64,000 nt of DNA from the NCBI RefSeq assembly GCF_029633865.1, contig NC_079222.1:30624936-30688935 (forward strand), in the 5' to 3' direction. Below are positions 10,398 to 21,400 of the stretch, one piece after another. The stretch is from Lampris incognitus (taxonomy: Eukaryota; Chordata; Actinopteri; Lampriformes; Lampridae). The stretch's first letter is position 1; each line of letters starts with the position of its first letter. Made by a program: the position numbers and the translations under genes. The notes under the pieces are model-generated. The model ran no database searches. It had not been told where the DNA came from and saw only the letters and a list, made by a program, of their open reading frames with translations.

Positions 10398-11105
10398 TGG
10401 ATGATGTGGGTATAGTGGATCAGGAAGTGCAGTGGATTAGCAAGGAGGAAGTGAGGGCAGCTATGAAGAGGATGAAGAGTGGGAAGGTGGTTGGTCCGGA
10501 TGACATACCTGTGGAGGCATGGAGATGTTTAGGAGAGATAGCAATTGAGTTTTTAACTAGATTGTTTAATACAATCTTGGAATGTGAGAGGATGCCGGAG
10601 GAGTATAAAGCTGATCAACCACAGCATGACAATATGGGAAAGGGTAGTTGAAGCTAGGTTAAGAGGAGAGGTGATGATTAGCGAGCAGCAATATGGTTTC
10701 ATGCCATGAAAGAGCACTACTGCGATGTTTGCTTTGAGAATGTTGATGTAGAAGTATAGAGAAGGCCTGAAGGAGTTACGTTTTGTCTTTGTGGATTTAG
10801 AGAAAGCATACGACAGGGTGCCGAGAGAGGAGATGCGGTGTTGTATGTCAGGAGTGGCAGACGTTTGTAGGAGTGGTGAAGGATATGTATGAGGGCATTG
10901 TGACAGTGGTGAGGTGTGCCATTTGAATGACAGATGGATTTAAGGTGGATGTGGGATTATATCAAGGATCAGCTCTGAGCCCTTTCTTATTTGCAATGGT
11001 GATGGACAGATTGTAGCAATGGTAGGGTACATGTGCGGGAGAGCCTGGAGAGGTGGATGTATGCACTGGAGAGAAGAGGAATGAAAGTCAGTAGGAGCAA
11101 GACAG

Positions 11106-12177
11106 ATGGCCTTCGCCAGCATCAACCCATGCAAAGCTGCTGGGCTGGCCAATATACCTGGGTGTGTTCTTATGTACTGCGCAGAACAGCTGAAAGATGT
11201 TTTTGCAGACATCTTCATCACCTTTCGCAGTCGAGCAGTAGTGCCCACCTGCCTCAAAAATGCCACCATCATTCCCTTGCCCAAAAAGTCAAACCCAGCC
11301 TGTATGAATTACTTCCACCCTGTGGCTCTCACTCCCATAGTTATGAAGTGCTTTTTGTGGCTTGTCATGCAGCACATCAAGGCCATCCTCACAGCAATCC
11401 TAGATCCTCTACAGTTTGCATATAGAGCCAACCAATCCATGGAAGACGCAAAATCTACCACACTCCACCCCATTTTGTCACACCTGGAAGGGAAGAACAC
11501 CTATGCCAGGATCCTCTTCATCGATTTCAGCATGGCATTTAACACCATTGTACCACAACAACTGGTGGAGAACCTGAGATTGCTGGACGTGGACACCGGT
11601 ACCTGCAACTATGTCCTCGACGACCTGACGCGGAGGCAGCAGACAGTCAGGATGGGCAGCCACACATCAAATTCCATTGTAGTGAGCACAGGTTCACCCC
11701 AGGGCAGCGTCCTAAGCCCCCTCTTGTTCATCCTGCTAACCCATGGCTGTACTGCCAAATTTGACACCAACCATATTATCAAGTTTGCAGGTGACACAAC
11801 AGTAGTGAGTCTCATCAGCGAGAATCATGAATCTGCATACAGGATGGAGGTGGAGCAGCTAACGGCATGGTGCGAATCTCACAATCTCTCCATGAATACG
11901 TATAAATAAAACAAAAGAGTTGGTGATTGACTTCAGGAGTGTCGGCAGGCACCATCATACCCTGCTGACCATCATGGTGCCACTGTGGAGAGGGTCAGTA
12001 ACATCAAGTTCCTGGGAGTGCCCCTGGCGGGCGACCTAACCTCAGCCATTAACACTTTGGCCATTGTTAAAAAGGCTCAACAGCTGCTCTATCCCCTCTG
12101 GAGACTTAAAAGGGCAAGTCTCCCCATTCCAGCCCTCACCACCTTCTACAGGGGCACTATTGAAAACATTCTAACTC
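11106..12177 (+). pseudogene. L2/CR1-type LINE reverse transcriptase fragment
   Basis: A 267-codon frame (11106-11909) followed by shifted codons to 12177 gives an L2-like reverse transcriptase: INPCKAAGLANIPG, PVALTPIVMKC, the motif A block LFIDFSMAFNTI at 137-148 with Asp 140, TGSPQGSVLSPLLF at 195-208, and FAGDTTVV at 227-234. The last should be FADD: the first catalytic aspartate is replaced by glycine at 229, so the enzyme would be dead. After a stop, the thumb region continues (SNIKFLGVPLAGDL; KKAQQLLYPLWRLK; TTFYRGTIENILT). Both ends are abrupt, with an RTE element to the left and a Penelope-like element to the right. Confidence 0.8.
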
Positions 12178-13545
12178 AGCATTCAACCCCACCCTTAGCA
12201 ATAGGACCCCTCTTAACACTGACCAAGTGTGTCTGCTCCTGAAACTGTGTCCTCCGTCCATGTTCTTCACATACAGGGGGCAGTACTATAGGCAGAGGCA
12301 TGGGTGTGCTATGGGTTCCCCAGTCTAGCTTGCAGTGGCCAACTTGTACATGGAGGAAGTGGAAAGGAGGGTCCTGGTGTCCTATCCAGGGACACCATCT
12401 AGCCATTGGTTCAGTTTAGTGGACAACTCCTGGGTTACAATTAAATCTCAGGACGTACCACATTTCATCGACCACACTAACTCTGCGGACAACCATATCA
12501 AGTTCACCAGGGTGGATGTGAAAAATGACAGGTTAGCCTTCTTAGAATGTGAAATTGCAGTTGGTGATGGGGGACAGTTGATTGTTGATGTTTACTGTAA
12601 ACCAGCGCATACTGATCAGTACTTAAGGTTTGACTCTCATCATCCACTGGAGCACAAACTAGAAGCCATCAGGATGCTGTACCACTGAGTTGAAAATGTC
12701 CCCACCAACACAGCTGCCGGGGAAGAGGAGAAATCCCACATTAAACAGGCCCTGATTAAGTGTGGTTATTCTCACTGGGTGTTTGTCAAAGCCAGTGCAC
12801 CAGCCGATGAAGAGAGGAGAAGGACAACAGCTGTGTAAGTGTAAACCAGTGGTGATTCCATATGTGGTAGGACTGTTGGAATGTTGAGACGCGTATTTTC
12901 CAAAAATTGCGTCTCAGTTGCTTTCAAACCCCAAAACATGCTGTGCCAGAAGCTGGTCCACCCCAAGGATCGGGTCCCCCGGCACAAAAAGAGAAGTATA
13001 GTGCATGCTGTTAAGTGCCAGGGGGATTGCCGTGACTTGTACATTGGGGAAAGTAAACAGACGCTGGCCAAGAAAATGGCACAATACAGGAGAGCTAACA
13101 CGTCAAGACAGGACTCCGCAGTCTACACCATCTACAGGCCAGTGGCCGCTGTTTCAAGGATGAGGATGTGCACATCATTTATAGGGAGGAATGCTGATTT
13201 GAACGTGGAGTCAAAGAGGCCATCTATGTGAAGAGGGAACGACCATCCCTGAACCGAAGGGTGGAGGGGCTAAGAGTACATCTATCACCATCTTACAATG
13301 CTGTGATTGCAAACATTCCCAAATCCTCTGTGAATAGTACACATGGCCACTGTCACTCTAGTTAATGGTCACACCCATATCTGCATATGAAACCGATCGT
13401 TGGTTTTGGTCGTTGTGCCACTGTATTGTTTATAAGGGTGGGGATATCTGCTGTCAGTTGAGACTGAAGAGGTCACTTAGTTGAGTGATGAAATGTATCT
13501 GTTAATAAACGATGTATCCAGATGAACTGATTCAACTTTTTTGAT
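12178..13545 (+). mobile_element. Penelope-like element, C-terminal half and 3' end
   Basis: The sequence begins within the reverse transcriptase (GQYYRQRHGCAMGSP; VANLYMEEVERR) and passes a catalytic box reading SLVDNSW where YVDD is expected. The linker has HTDQYLRFDSHHPLEHKL. A GIY-YIG endonuclease core follows at about 13025-13130 (LYIGESKQTL, then MAQYRRANTS). After the C-terminus (VHLSPSYNAV-like codons at 13280) comes a 3' region ending near 13545 (gaactgattcaactttt). Copies of this 3' region lie at 34709-35392 and 59133-59290 on the minus strand. Several frameshifts and stops make it inactive. Confidence 0.8.
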
Positions 13546-13708
13546 TTTCTTATCTGGATTACTGAGCATGAATAAAGACACTTTCTTTCCACCATCCACC
13601 AGCACAATAGGCTTAAATGTCCTTTGGCATGCATTTCAATGAGGACAGTTAGAAGGCTGACCCAATCCCTTCCAGTCACATGAGGACGCACAAACATGTT
13701 CTCCCCAT

Positions 13709-13849
<141 letters not shown>

Positions 13850-14301
13850 GGGTGTAGTTATAACCTTTCCTGAAGGTAAAATGAGGTCAAACAGGATTTT
13901 TTTTGGGTCCAAATCTGTACAACAAAAAACAAAACAAAAAAACAAAACAAAAAACTTAACAGTAAAACCTGACTAGGACTGCTGTGAGGTAGTAGGCTAC
14001 ACAGGCTGCATGGGAAAAGAAACACTGAGAAAAGGAATGTGTTAAGGAATGTGTCAGGACCACAGTATTTGCTACTAAACAATCCTTCCCCTTTTCTATA
14101 AAATACCCAAGGAGATTGAAAACCCTGAATTGTTTTGAGGAGAGAAATTATCACCGCAGTCTGACTTATTTCATGTTTTATTCTTTTGTCGCTTCTCTTT
14201 TATTTGTAGTTTTAACTCTGTTTGAAATTCCAACAGTTTGAATCTGGAACAGCTCAGAACAGATGAACATTTCACTAACACCGCTTCCCGTATGGGAAGA
14301 C
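13850..14301. other. No gene recognised
   Basis: The stretch is A-rich and AT-rich, with no long frame that is not microsatellite-derived. Confidence 0.4.
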
Positions 14302-14334
14302 CTCATCTCATCTCATCTCATCTCATCTCATCTT
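14302..14334 (+). repeat. (TCATC)n pentamer repeat
   Basis: About six copies of the TCATC unit, directly upstream of a LINE 3' end. Confidence 0.95.
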
Positions 14335-14545
14335 TGTTTTGTTTTGTTTTTGTTTGTTTTTTTATGTTGGGTATATGTGTTTTTGTGGGGTTTTTTGTAG
14401 TTTGGATATAGTATTTGTAGTTTGGATGTGTTTTTGTCTTTGTGTTGCACTGCTGTGGGCTGGGGGAAACTATATTTTGTTTCATTTCATGTGCATGAAA
14501 TGACATGACAAATAAATGTCCCTGATTCCTGATTTCTGATTACAC
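14335..14545 (+). mobile_element. LINE 3' end (L2/Rex1 type), second copy
   Basis: It shares tttgtgttgcactgctgtgg and caaataaatgtccctgattc with 7195-7372. It ends with repeated gattcctgat-like units typical of this tail class. Confidence 0.65.
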
Positions 14546-14760
14546 CACAAAGACATTTCCCTTATGAGGATGCTCTGCTGTTGTAACTTTGACCATGTTT
14601 AACATATGAACCTCAATTCTTGACGCCATGTTCCATCACACAGACAACACTCTATCGCTACTTGGTGATACATTTTCTAAGCATAACAGATTTCATCATA
14701 GCCGTTGCTGAGTTATGGTGACAGCATTATAGTACCTTATTCAACTGTGTCCAAAGTGAT

Positions 14761-15925
14761 CTCAATAAGGTGGGCGATATTGAGAGTGATGATTCGATGG
14801 TGATCATGTCACATGAGGTGTATCAAGCTGTAAACAAGCTGTCTGTTAACAAAGCAAGTGGCTTAGATCATGTTACTGTTGAACACCTTAAATATGCCAG
14901 TCCGAGGATAGCTCCTCTCCTTGCTATTTGTTTTACTGACTTTATAGTCCATGGCTTCTTACCACTCTCAATGTTGTCTGTACGGTTAGTGCCAGTCATT
15001 AAGGACAAAGCTGGTTAAGTATGCAGCCTAGAGAACTGCAGGCCTATAGCTCTAGCCATCATACTGTCAAAAGTCCTAAAAAGAATCCTGCTGGATTAGA
15101 GTGCATGAGTTTATCAACTCCACAGATTACCAGTTTGGTTTTAAAGCTAAACATGGCACTGACTTATGTATATATGCCTTAAAAGAAATTATTAATAAAT
15201 CTAGAGGCCAAAACTCATCGGTTCTTAATATGTGTTTTATTGATGCTTCCAAAGCTTTTGATTGTGTTAATCATAGAAAGTTGTTTGTTAAATTGAGTCA
15301 AAGAGGGGTGCCTAAATATATTGTGAGAATCCTGGTTTATTGATATGCCCACCAGACTACACAAGTAGTGGGGCAGCTTAGCATAAAAATTGTGCATTTT
15401 GTGATAAAAGCGTCAAAATTGGTCCATATGTAGCTTAATATATTTAGAAGAAATGTGGATATGGAGCCACTGAAAATTAACCCCGTAGTGGCCATGGCAG
15501 GCATGGGCGTTATTAGATTGCTTTTAGCGGGGCTGTGGCCTCCCTAAATTTCATATCAGCCATTATGACAAGACAGAGGAGAATGTTGCCTTTCCAGAGA
15601 TACCAATATTATTGTTCTAGTCCAAATAGAACCAGAGATATGCCATTTTACATATCGGATGTCACCAATGCATGTTGAAAAAACGAAGTTCCCAGTCCCT
15701 TCTGAGACATTATTAATCTGTACACTCTGTATAGACATCTATACCTAAACACTCCTCTATTCATCTGTATACTATGTATAGACATCTATACCTAAGAAAC
15801 CGTCCTATCTTGGGGTATGTAATAAGGTGAACTATCTTGGACATTGTATTACTGAACAAATTACAGACGGTTATATTTATAGGCAATGCCACATGATGTA
15901 TGCACAAGCATATAGCATAATGTAA
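14761..15925 (+). pseudogene. Non-LTR retrotransposon RT fragments
   Basis: Open pieces at 14770-15018 and 15101-15343 encode ordered reverse transcriptase blocks: VNKASGLDHVTVEHLKYA, FTDFIVHGFLPLSML, VIKDKAG, then NCRPIALAIILSKV across a stop, FGFKAKHGTDLCIYALKE, and the motif A region MCFIDASKAFDCVNHRK. At 15820-15925 a further piece reads YLGHCITEQITDG and MYAQAY, the distal part of the same protein. About 480 bp between (15345-15820) does not encode the intervening catalytic box, so the central part is lost. The clade is not certain; it differs from the elements at 1100, 8815 and 11106. Confidence 0.65.
15717..15798 (+). repeat. Local direct repeat, about 34 bp
   Basis: The sequence tgtatagacatctatacctaa occurs twice about 48 bp apart, with related flanks. 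Confidence 0.8.
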
Positions 15926-15934
15926 TCATCATGA

Positions 15935-16016
15935 GTCATAAGCCCACTGAGGCAAATTTGTAATTTGTGATTTTGGGCTATACAAATAAAATTGATTTGA
16001 TTTGATTGATTTGATG
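15935..16016 (-). repeat. Fragment of a common fish dispersed repeat
   Basis: The reverse complement reads (tcaaa)n, then ttttatttgtatagcccaaa, then tttgcctca. This matches the leader type also seen at 42366-42420. Confidence 0.6.
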
Positions 16017-16216
16017 AGTTTAACTGATATAAGATTCAGTGCCACACTCTACCAATCCCGGCAGTGGGACCATTGATATAGCAGCCTTCTTATAAGACTC
16101 TGATTTGTTCCTTTTATGTTATTTTATTGTTTACTCTATGTATTATCTAGGGTTTATCTTTACCAATGGTTCTTATCTTTTATGGTGTCTCTTAACCTGA
16201 GTCTGCAATAAAGTTT

Positions 16217-16371
16217 TGAGTTGAGTTGAGCTGAGCTGAGCTGAGCTGAGCTGAGCTGAGCTGAGCTGAGCTGAGCTGAGCTGAGTTGAGCTGAGCTGAG
16301 CTGAGCTGAGCTGAGCTGAGCTGAGCTGAGTTGAGTTGAGTTGAGTTGAATTGAGTTGAGTTGAGTTGAGT
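16217..16371 (+). repeat. (CTGAG/TTGAG)n pentamer satellite
   Basis: About 31 five-base units. The core is CTGAG, and TTGAG variants lie at both ends and once in the middle. Confidence 0.95.
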
Positions 16372-16783
16372 GTGTACATAGTGGGGTTTAGTGTAATGTG
16401 ACAAATACTGGAGGAAAAAGCATGCCAAGTCATTTTTCAGGTGTGGTAAAAAGATTTAATTCCAATGCTCGGGTCTGCAGGTACAAGTGTCTATAAAAAG
16501 TGAACGCTTTCACTCTTGCTATGTACATGTTGCAGCACAAGGTTAATATGGGGCTGACAGGCAGATTACTGAGAGGAGAGACAGACAGTCCCAAAATGTG
16601 ATATTTGCCCCCTTTGCATCCATCATTACGGTTAGCCTCAAAGAATTTCCTTCAAATCTTTAATGTCACTTATCCACGCCTAATGGATAAAAAGGATGCA
16701 TACATACAGGAGACATGATGAATCATCCAAGCAACTGTCATAATTCCAATATAGCACAGTCAAACCATGCGAAATACATCATG

Positions 16784-16785
<2 letters not shown>

Positions 16786-16859
<74 letters not shown>
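16786..16859 (+). repeat. (GT)n microsatellite
   Basis: About 37 units, followed by a T-run and then a (TA)n tract at 16904-16930. Confidence 0.97.
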
Positions 16860-16863
<4 letters not shown>

Positions 16864-16930
16864 TTTTTTTTTTTGCAGATTATACAAGTAAAATTTGCAA
16901 ACATTATATATATATATATATATATATATA

Positions 16931-17213
16931 ACTTTATTAAACGAAACACTCAACGATAGGAAAAGTGCTCAACAAATAAGGAGCAAAATAATCCAGTGAT
17001 TCAAGTAAATACTTTATGAGACAGTACAAGCCTGTTTCATGCCATAAGACAGCTGATGGTTGCTTATGGCATGAAACAGGCTTGTACTGTCTCATAAAGT
17101 ATGTACTTGAATCATGCCATAAGCAACCATCAGCTGTCTTATGGCATGAAACAGGCTTGTACTGTCTCATAAAGTATTTACTTGAATCATTGGATTTTAT
17201 ATATATTTGCAGA
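16931..17213. repeat. Compound inverted repeat, possible Penelope-type terminus
   Basis: A block P (16999-17048, containing ctttatgagacagtacaagc) is followed by a 14-nt spacer X, then P inverted (17063-17114), then X inverted, then P inverted again (ending near 17213). So P-X and its inverse flank one extra inverted P. The left flank (ataggaaaagtgctcaacaa) resembles the repeat ends of Penelope-like elements, but this is a guess. Confidence 0.8.
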
Positions 17214-17225
17214 TTATATGAGTAA

Positions 17226-17331
<106 letters not shown>

Positions 17332-17469
17332 TTGCAGATTATATGAGTAAAATTTGCAACAGCAATGGTAACATTTACAATGTAAAACTTTTGTGGAGTT
17401 AGTAAATATTTTAAGTGGTATAACAAATGTGTGATTTTAGATTAAAAGAGAGAGAGGTCACATGTTTTG

Positions 17470-17473
<4 letters not shown>

Positions 17474-17545
<72 letters not shown>
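17474..17545 (+). repeat. (GT)n microsatellite
   Basis: About 36 units. Confidence 0.97.
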
Positions 17546-17549
<4 letters not shown>

Positions 17550-17844
17550 ATGTTTGCTTTTGTATCACATTCAAAAAGAGGCTTTGGGAAATAGCTGCAA
17601 AAAAGAAAAAAAAAACCCGAAAGAAAATGATGAAGGCAAGTGAGAGCATCACATTGATAAAGAACATAACATTTCAACAGACAAACAGTCATAGATATTA
17701 TAAATTATAATCTGATTCCAAAGGCTTTGCTAAGACAGAGGAATGTCTAACAAAGCTGGAAAACCTAAATAACAATAGGATTCAACATGTCATACAGTCT
17801 CAGGGGTAAAATACAGACAAAACAGCCTGAGAGAAAACATCTGA

Positions 17845-17965
17845 GACAGAAACCGTAGGGATTTAGATTATATGGATTTTATGGCTCACAATCATCATCC
17901 ATTCACACTCATTTTTCTCTCATCCTCTCCCAAGAACATTCCGGTCCATGTGATGAGAGATCAAG
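17845..17965 (+). repeat. Second copy of the window-start repeat
   Basis: Similar to 1-120 in the same orientation. It lies in the presumed 3' UTR or 3' flank of npdc1, 85 bp from the stop codon. Confidence 0.75.
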
Positions 17966-18049
17966 TGCTTCACTTCAGACAACAAATAGTTTGTGTTGGT
18001 GTTAATGCATGTATGTGTGTAAATAAATGTGTGTGTTTGTGCGCGACAT

Positions 18050-18121
18050 TCACTTGTGATTCTCTTGGTGATGTAGCGTGGAGTCATCAAACAGAGGATT
18101 CTTCACTTCCATCTCTCCCGT
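18050..18121 (-). CDS. npdc1: npdc1 terminal coding exon
   Basis: The acceptor (tttgacag) precedes 18121. It encodes TGEMEVKNPLFDDSTLHHQENHK and a TGA at 18050-18052. NPLFD is the conserved C-terminal motif of the family and resembles an endocytic sorting signal. Phase 0 matches the exon before it. Confidence 0.9.
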   Translation of the reverse strand, partial: TGEMEVKNPLFDDSTLHHQENHK

Positions 18122-18173
18122 CTGTCAAAGAGGAGAAATAATAAGTTATATGGAAAAATAACAGCAAAAAACA

Positions 18174-18240
<67 letters not shown>

Positions 18241-18429
18241 CACACAATGCTGCCCACCTACCGGTGCAAGTCCAGGGCACTCATATACTGTGAAGTCTCC
18301 TCCCACCTCCTCTTCATCTGTTGTGACCTCAGAGTCCGCGACTTTCTGCTCTGGTTTGTGTCTGGTCAAAATAGTCAAAAAAATGGACAAATTTAGTGCA
18401 CATGAGTGAATGAGTGAGTAAGAGTGCAA

Positions 18430-18473
<44 letters not shown>

Positions 18474-21400
18474 ACGTGCATGTTTGTGTGTATATGTATA
18501 TGTAAGAGAATAAGTGAATGAGAGAGGGTGGGGAAAGGGTGTAAAACAGAGGAGGTGTGAGATTAAAAGAAGCAAGGTGCATTTAAAATGGAACTAAATA
18601 ATGGAGAGAGCAGGAAAAAGAGAAGAGAGGGACAGGTAAGATGAGAAAGATGGACCAAAAGAAAAGCAGATTCAAACTCACTTTTCCATTGAGAGCATCT
18701 GCTGTTTCTGATGCTGATAATGATACATCTGAGCACTTTGAGCCAGTGTTTTATCACCAATCTGCAGGAAAACCAAAAAACAAAAGATGGAGGTACAAAA
18801 TACACAACACACACGACACACAGACCATACATCCATCCATCCATTATCCAAACCGCTTGTCCTTACTCAGGGTTGCTGGAGCCTATCCCAGCAGTCATTG
18901 GACGGCAGGCGGGGAGACACCCTGGACAGGCCGCCAGGCCCAACACTTTCACACCTAGGGGCAATTTAGTATGGCCAATTCACCTGACCTACATGTCTTT
19001 GGACTTTGGGAGGAAACCGGAGCACCCCAAGGAAACCCACACAGACATGGGGAGAACATGCAAACGACACACAGAGGATGACCCGGGACAACCCCCAAGG
19101 TTGGGCTTAAACCCAGGACCTTCTTGCTGTGAGGGGACCATGCTAACCACTATGCCACCATACCGTGAAATATTGAACCGGCATATTCTATTAAATCTGG
19201 CAAAGCTGTTTCATCATCTTTCAGTGTCTAACACAGTAATCCATAACAGAGCTTCATAATTGCAGGTAAGTGTTGAAGGTAAACAAAACAGACACGTGCC
19301 AAAAGATTCTTGTTTCTATCATTGGCCGCAGTGAGGGATGAAAGTATTATGAACTTACTGAGGTTGCACTGGCGACGGTAGTATCTTTGGCCCCGCCTCC
19401 AAATGCAGGATAGTCCACTTTCTGGGCAAGATGAGATTCTTTCAGCAACCTGTAGAGGGCGCCAGGAACTACAGTGAGAAAACCGAGGATTGTCCCAAGA
19501 CACTTCAAGCAAAGCAACAGCTATAGTTTGCTTTAAGTTGAAACTCGAAGACGTGTGGATAGACTTCTGACCTGAACAAATTTAATCGAGCGGGATTCAC
19601 CATGTTGAAAGTGGAAAAAATGAAAATTTGAAAAACTGTGTTTTGCACCCAACTATAACTTAGTCAAAGGACATTACGCAAGACAAAATCACAAAAGCGT
19701 AATTTTTGAAAACGAAATAAGCACAAAAAGCTATTACAGATACTGTCTCCTTTTCTTGGCTGTGTAGCTTGATCAGCTCATGTTTAACAGCTTGGCTAGT
19801 TTGCATCTTATCACTTAGCGAGGTCAAAGTGCCACACTCAGGGGCGTCAATTCACCAGAAGCCAAGGTATGGCAAAGTCAGATGACGTCATGTCTGACAT
19901 CACGTGACATCAAATCAAATCCCTCAAATTTTCATTCCAGCTCAACCATGTGGCTCTGTGCCGGTAGCTAGCTACAACCATTTATTTCATTTATACAATT
20001 GCGTCGCCCTAATACAGTCAGAGCCTTGACTGATCCACCTAGACATTCCTCATCGCCCGCAGCTGAATCTGTATCCCCCGCCACAGGTGTAACGCCTTGG
20101 TCCTGCTACAGATTATAATATGGCAAGTATGTATTATTGTTTTTCATGTTTTTCAAAGTGAAACTTTTTTCACAAAATTAAAGATGGCTACTGAAAATAA
20201 AAAATGGCCACCGGTAAATGGACAGAACCCCACCGGAGAAAACCACACAGTCAACAATTCATTTAAAACACTAAGAAATGCGTAATTGAAATATATTGTT
20301 TCACACTGGCCAGGCAGACAAGGTATGGCAGATGACATACCTTGCAATACCCAATTGACGCCCTGGCCACATTATTCTCTTAGTTGTTTTGTTTTGGGTT
20401 TTTTTTTAGTTTTGTACTTGGCCAACTATCCCCGTCTTCCAAGCCATCCCAGTCACTGCTCCACCCCCTCTGCTGATCCGGGGAGGGCTGCAGACTACCA
20501 CATGCTTCCTCCGATACATGTGGAGTCGCCAGCTGCTTCTTTTCCCCTGACAGTGAGGAGTTTCACCAGGGGGATGTAGCACGTGGGAGGATCACGCTAT
20601 CCCCCCCAGTTCCCGGACACATAACCCACATCGGGCTTCCCACCTGCAGACACAGCCAATTGTGTCTGTAGGGACGCCCGACCAAGCCGGAGGTAACACG
20701 GGTAATCGAATCGGCGATCCCTGTGTTGACAGGCAACGGAATAGACCACCACGCCAACCAGGTGCCCAACTCTTCTTTATTTTTAAAAATGTCCTCTAAA
20801 CAGCTTTGAGTAGTACTGCGCCTCCAAGATGAATTTCTCACTTTCTGAAAGTGAGAAATTTAGATTACGACCAAGCAAAATGTGTTTCGTCTTTCAGTGA
20901 AACAGCCAAAGAATAAAGTATTGTTAAAAACAGAAACTTAGACTGTTTACTGGAAAGAAAGAAAAACCCCAAAAGACTAATTTAATCACTCCATCGCCTT
21001 ACATAGGATTTCTGCTGCTCAGTCTTACCTGGTATAGCAGACAGCTGCTAGGATCACGGCCACGGTGCCGACCAGGATACACAGGGAGATCAAGACTGCA
21101 GGTGATAGATAAAGATGAGGCGTAAAGAAAAGGAAGTAAACAATATAAATGGGTGAGAAATTAGTAGAGGAATCAGATGATGCAAATAAATGAAGAGACA
21201 TCCCTTATAATTGTCTGTGAATGACCCATTTGATATGGATACCCAAGTATAAATGTTTAATGGCTAATAATTAACAGTTAAGGTAATGAAGTTGATAATT
21301 CAGATTCATAAAGCCCACTCTTGCGCATTGAATGAAAAAACATTTGCTCAAACTGGCTCCAAAAAAAAAATTATAGTTAACGTGTTTGGGGTCAAAAAAA

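Larger units (their letters stand above)
8815..11105 (+). mobile_element. RTE-type LINE, inactivated
   Basis: The segment starts with a typical fish RTE leader (ggatgcacaagccagtgcat; gggcatccagcgtaaaacc). An AP-endonuclease region follows (9200-9900), then a linker, then reverse transcriptase remnants (10400-11060). The frame is broken many times, including by a GA repeat at about 10366-10394. The right end is a sharp switch to an L2-type LINE at 11106. A 3' end of the same broad type lies at 57854-58137 on the minus strand. Confidence 0.85.
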
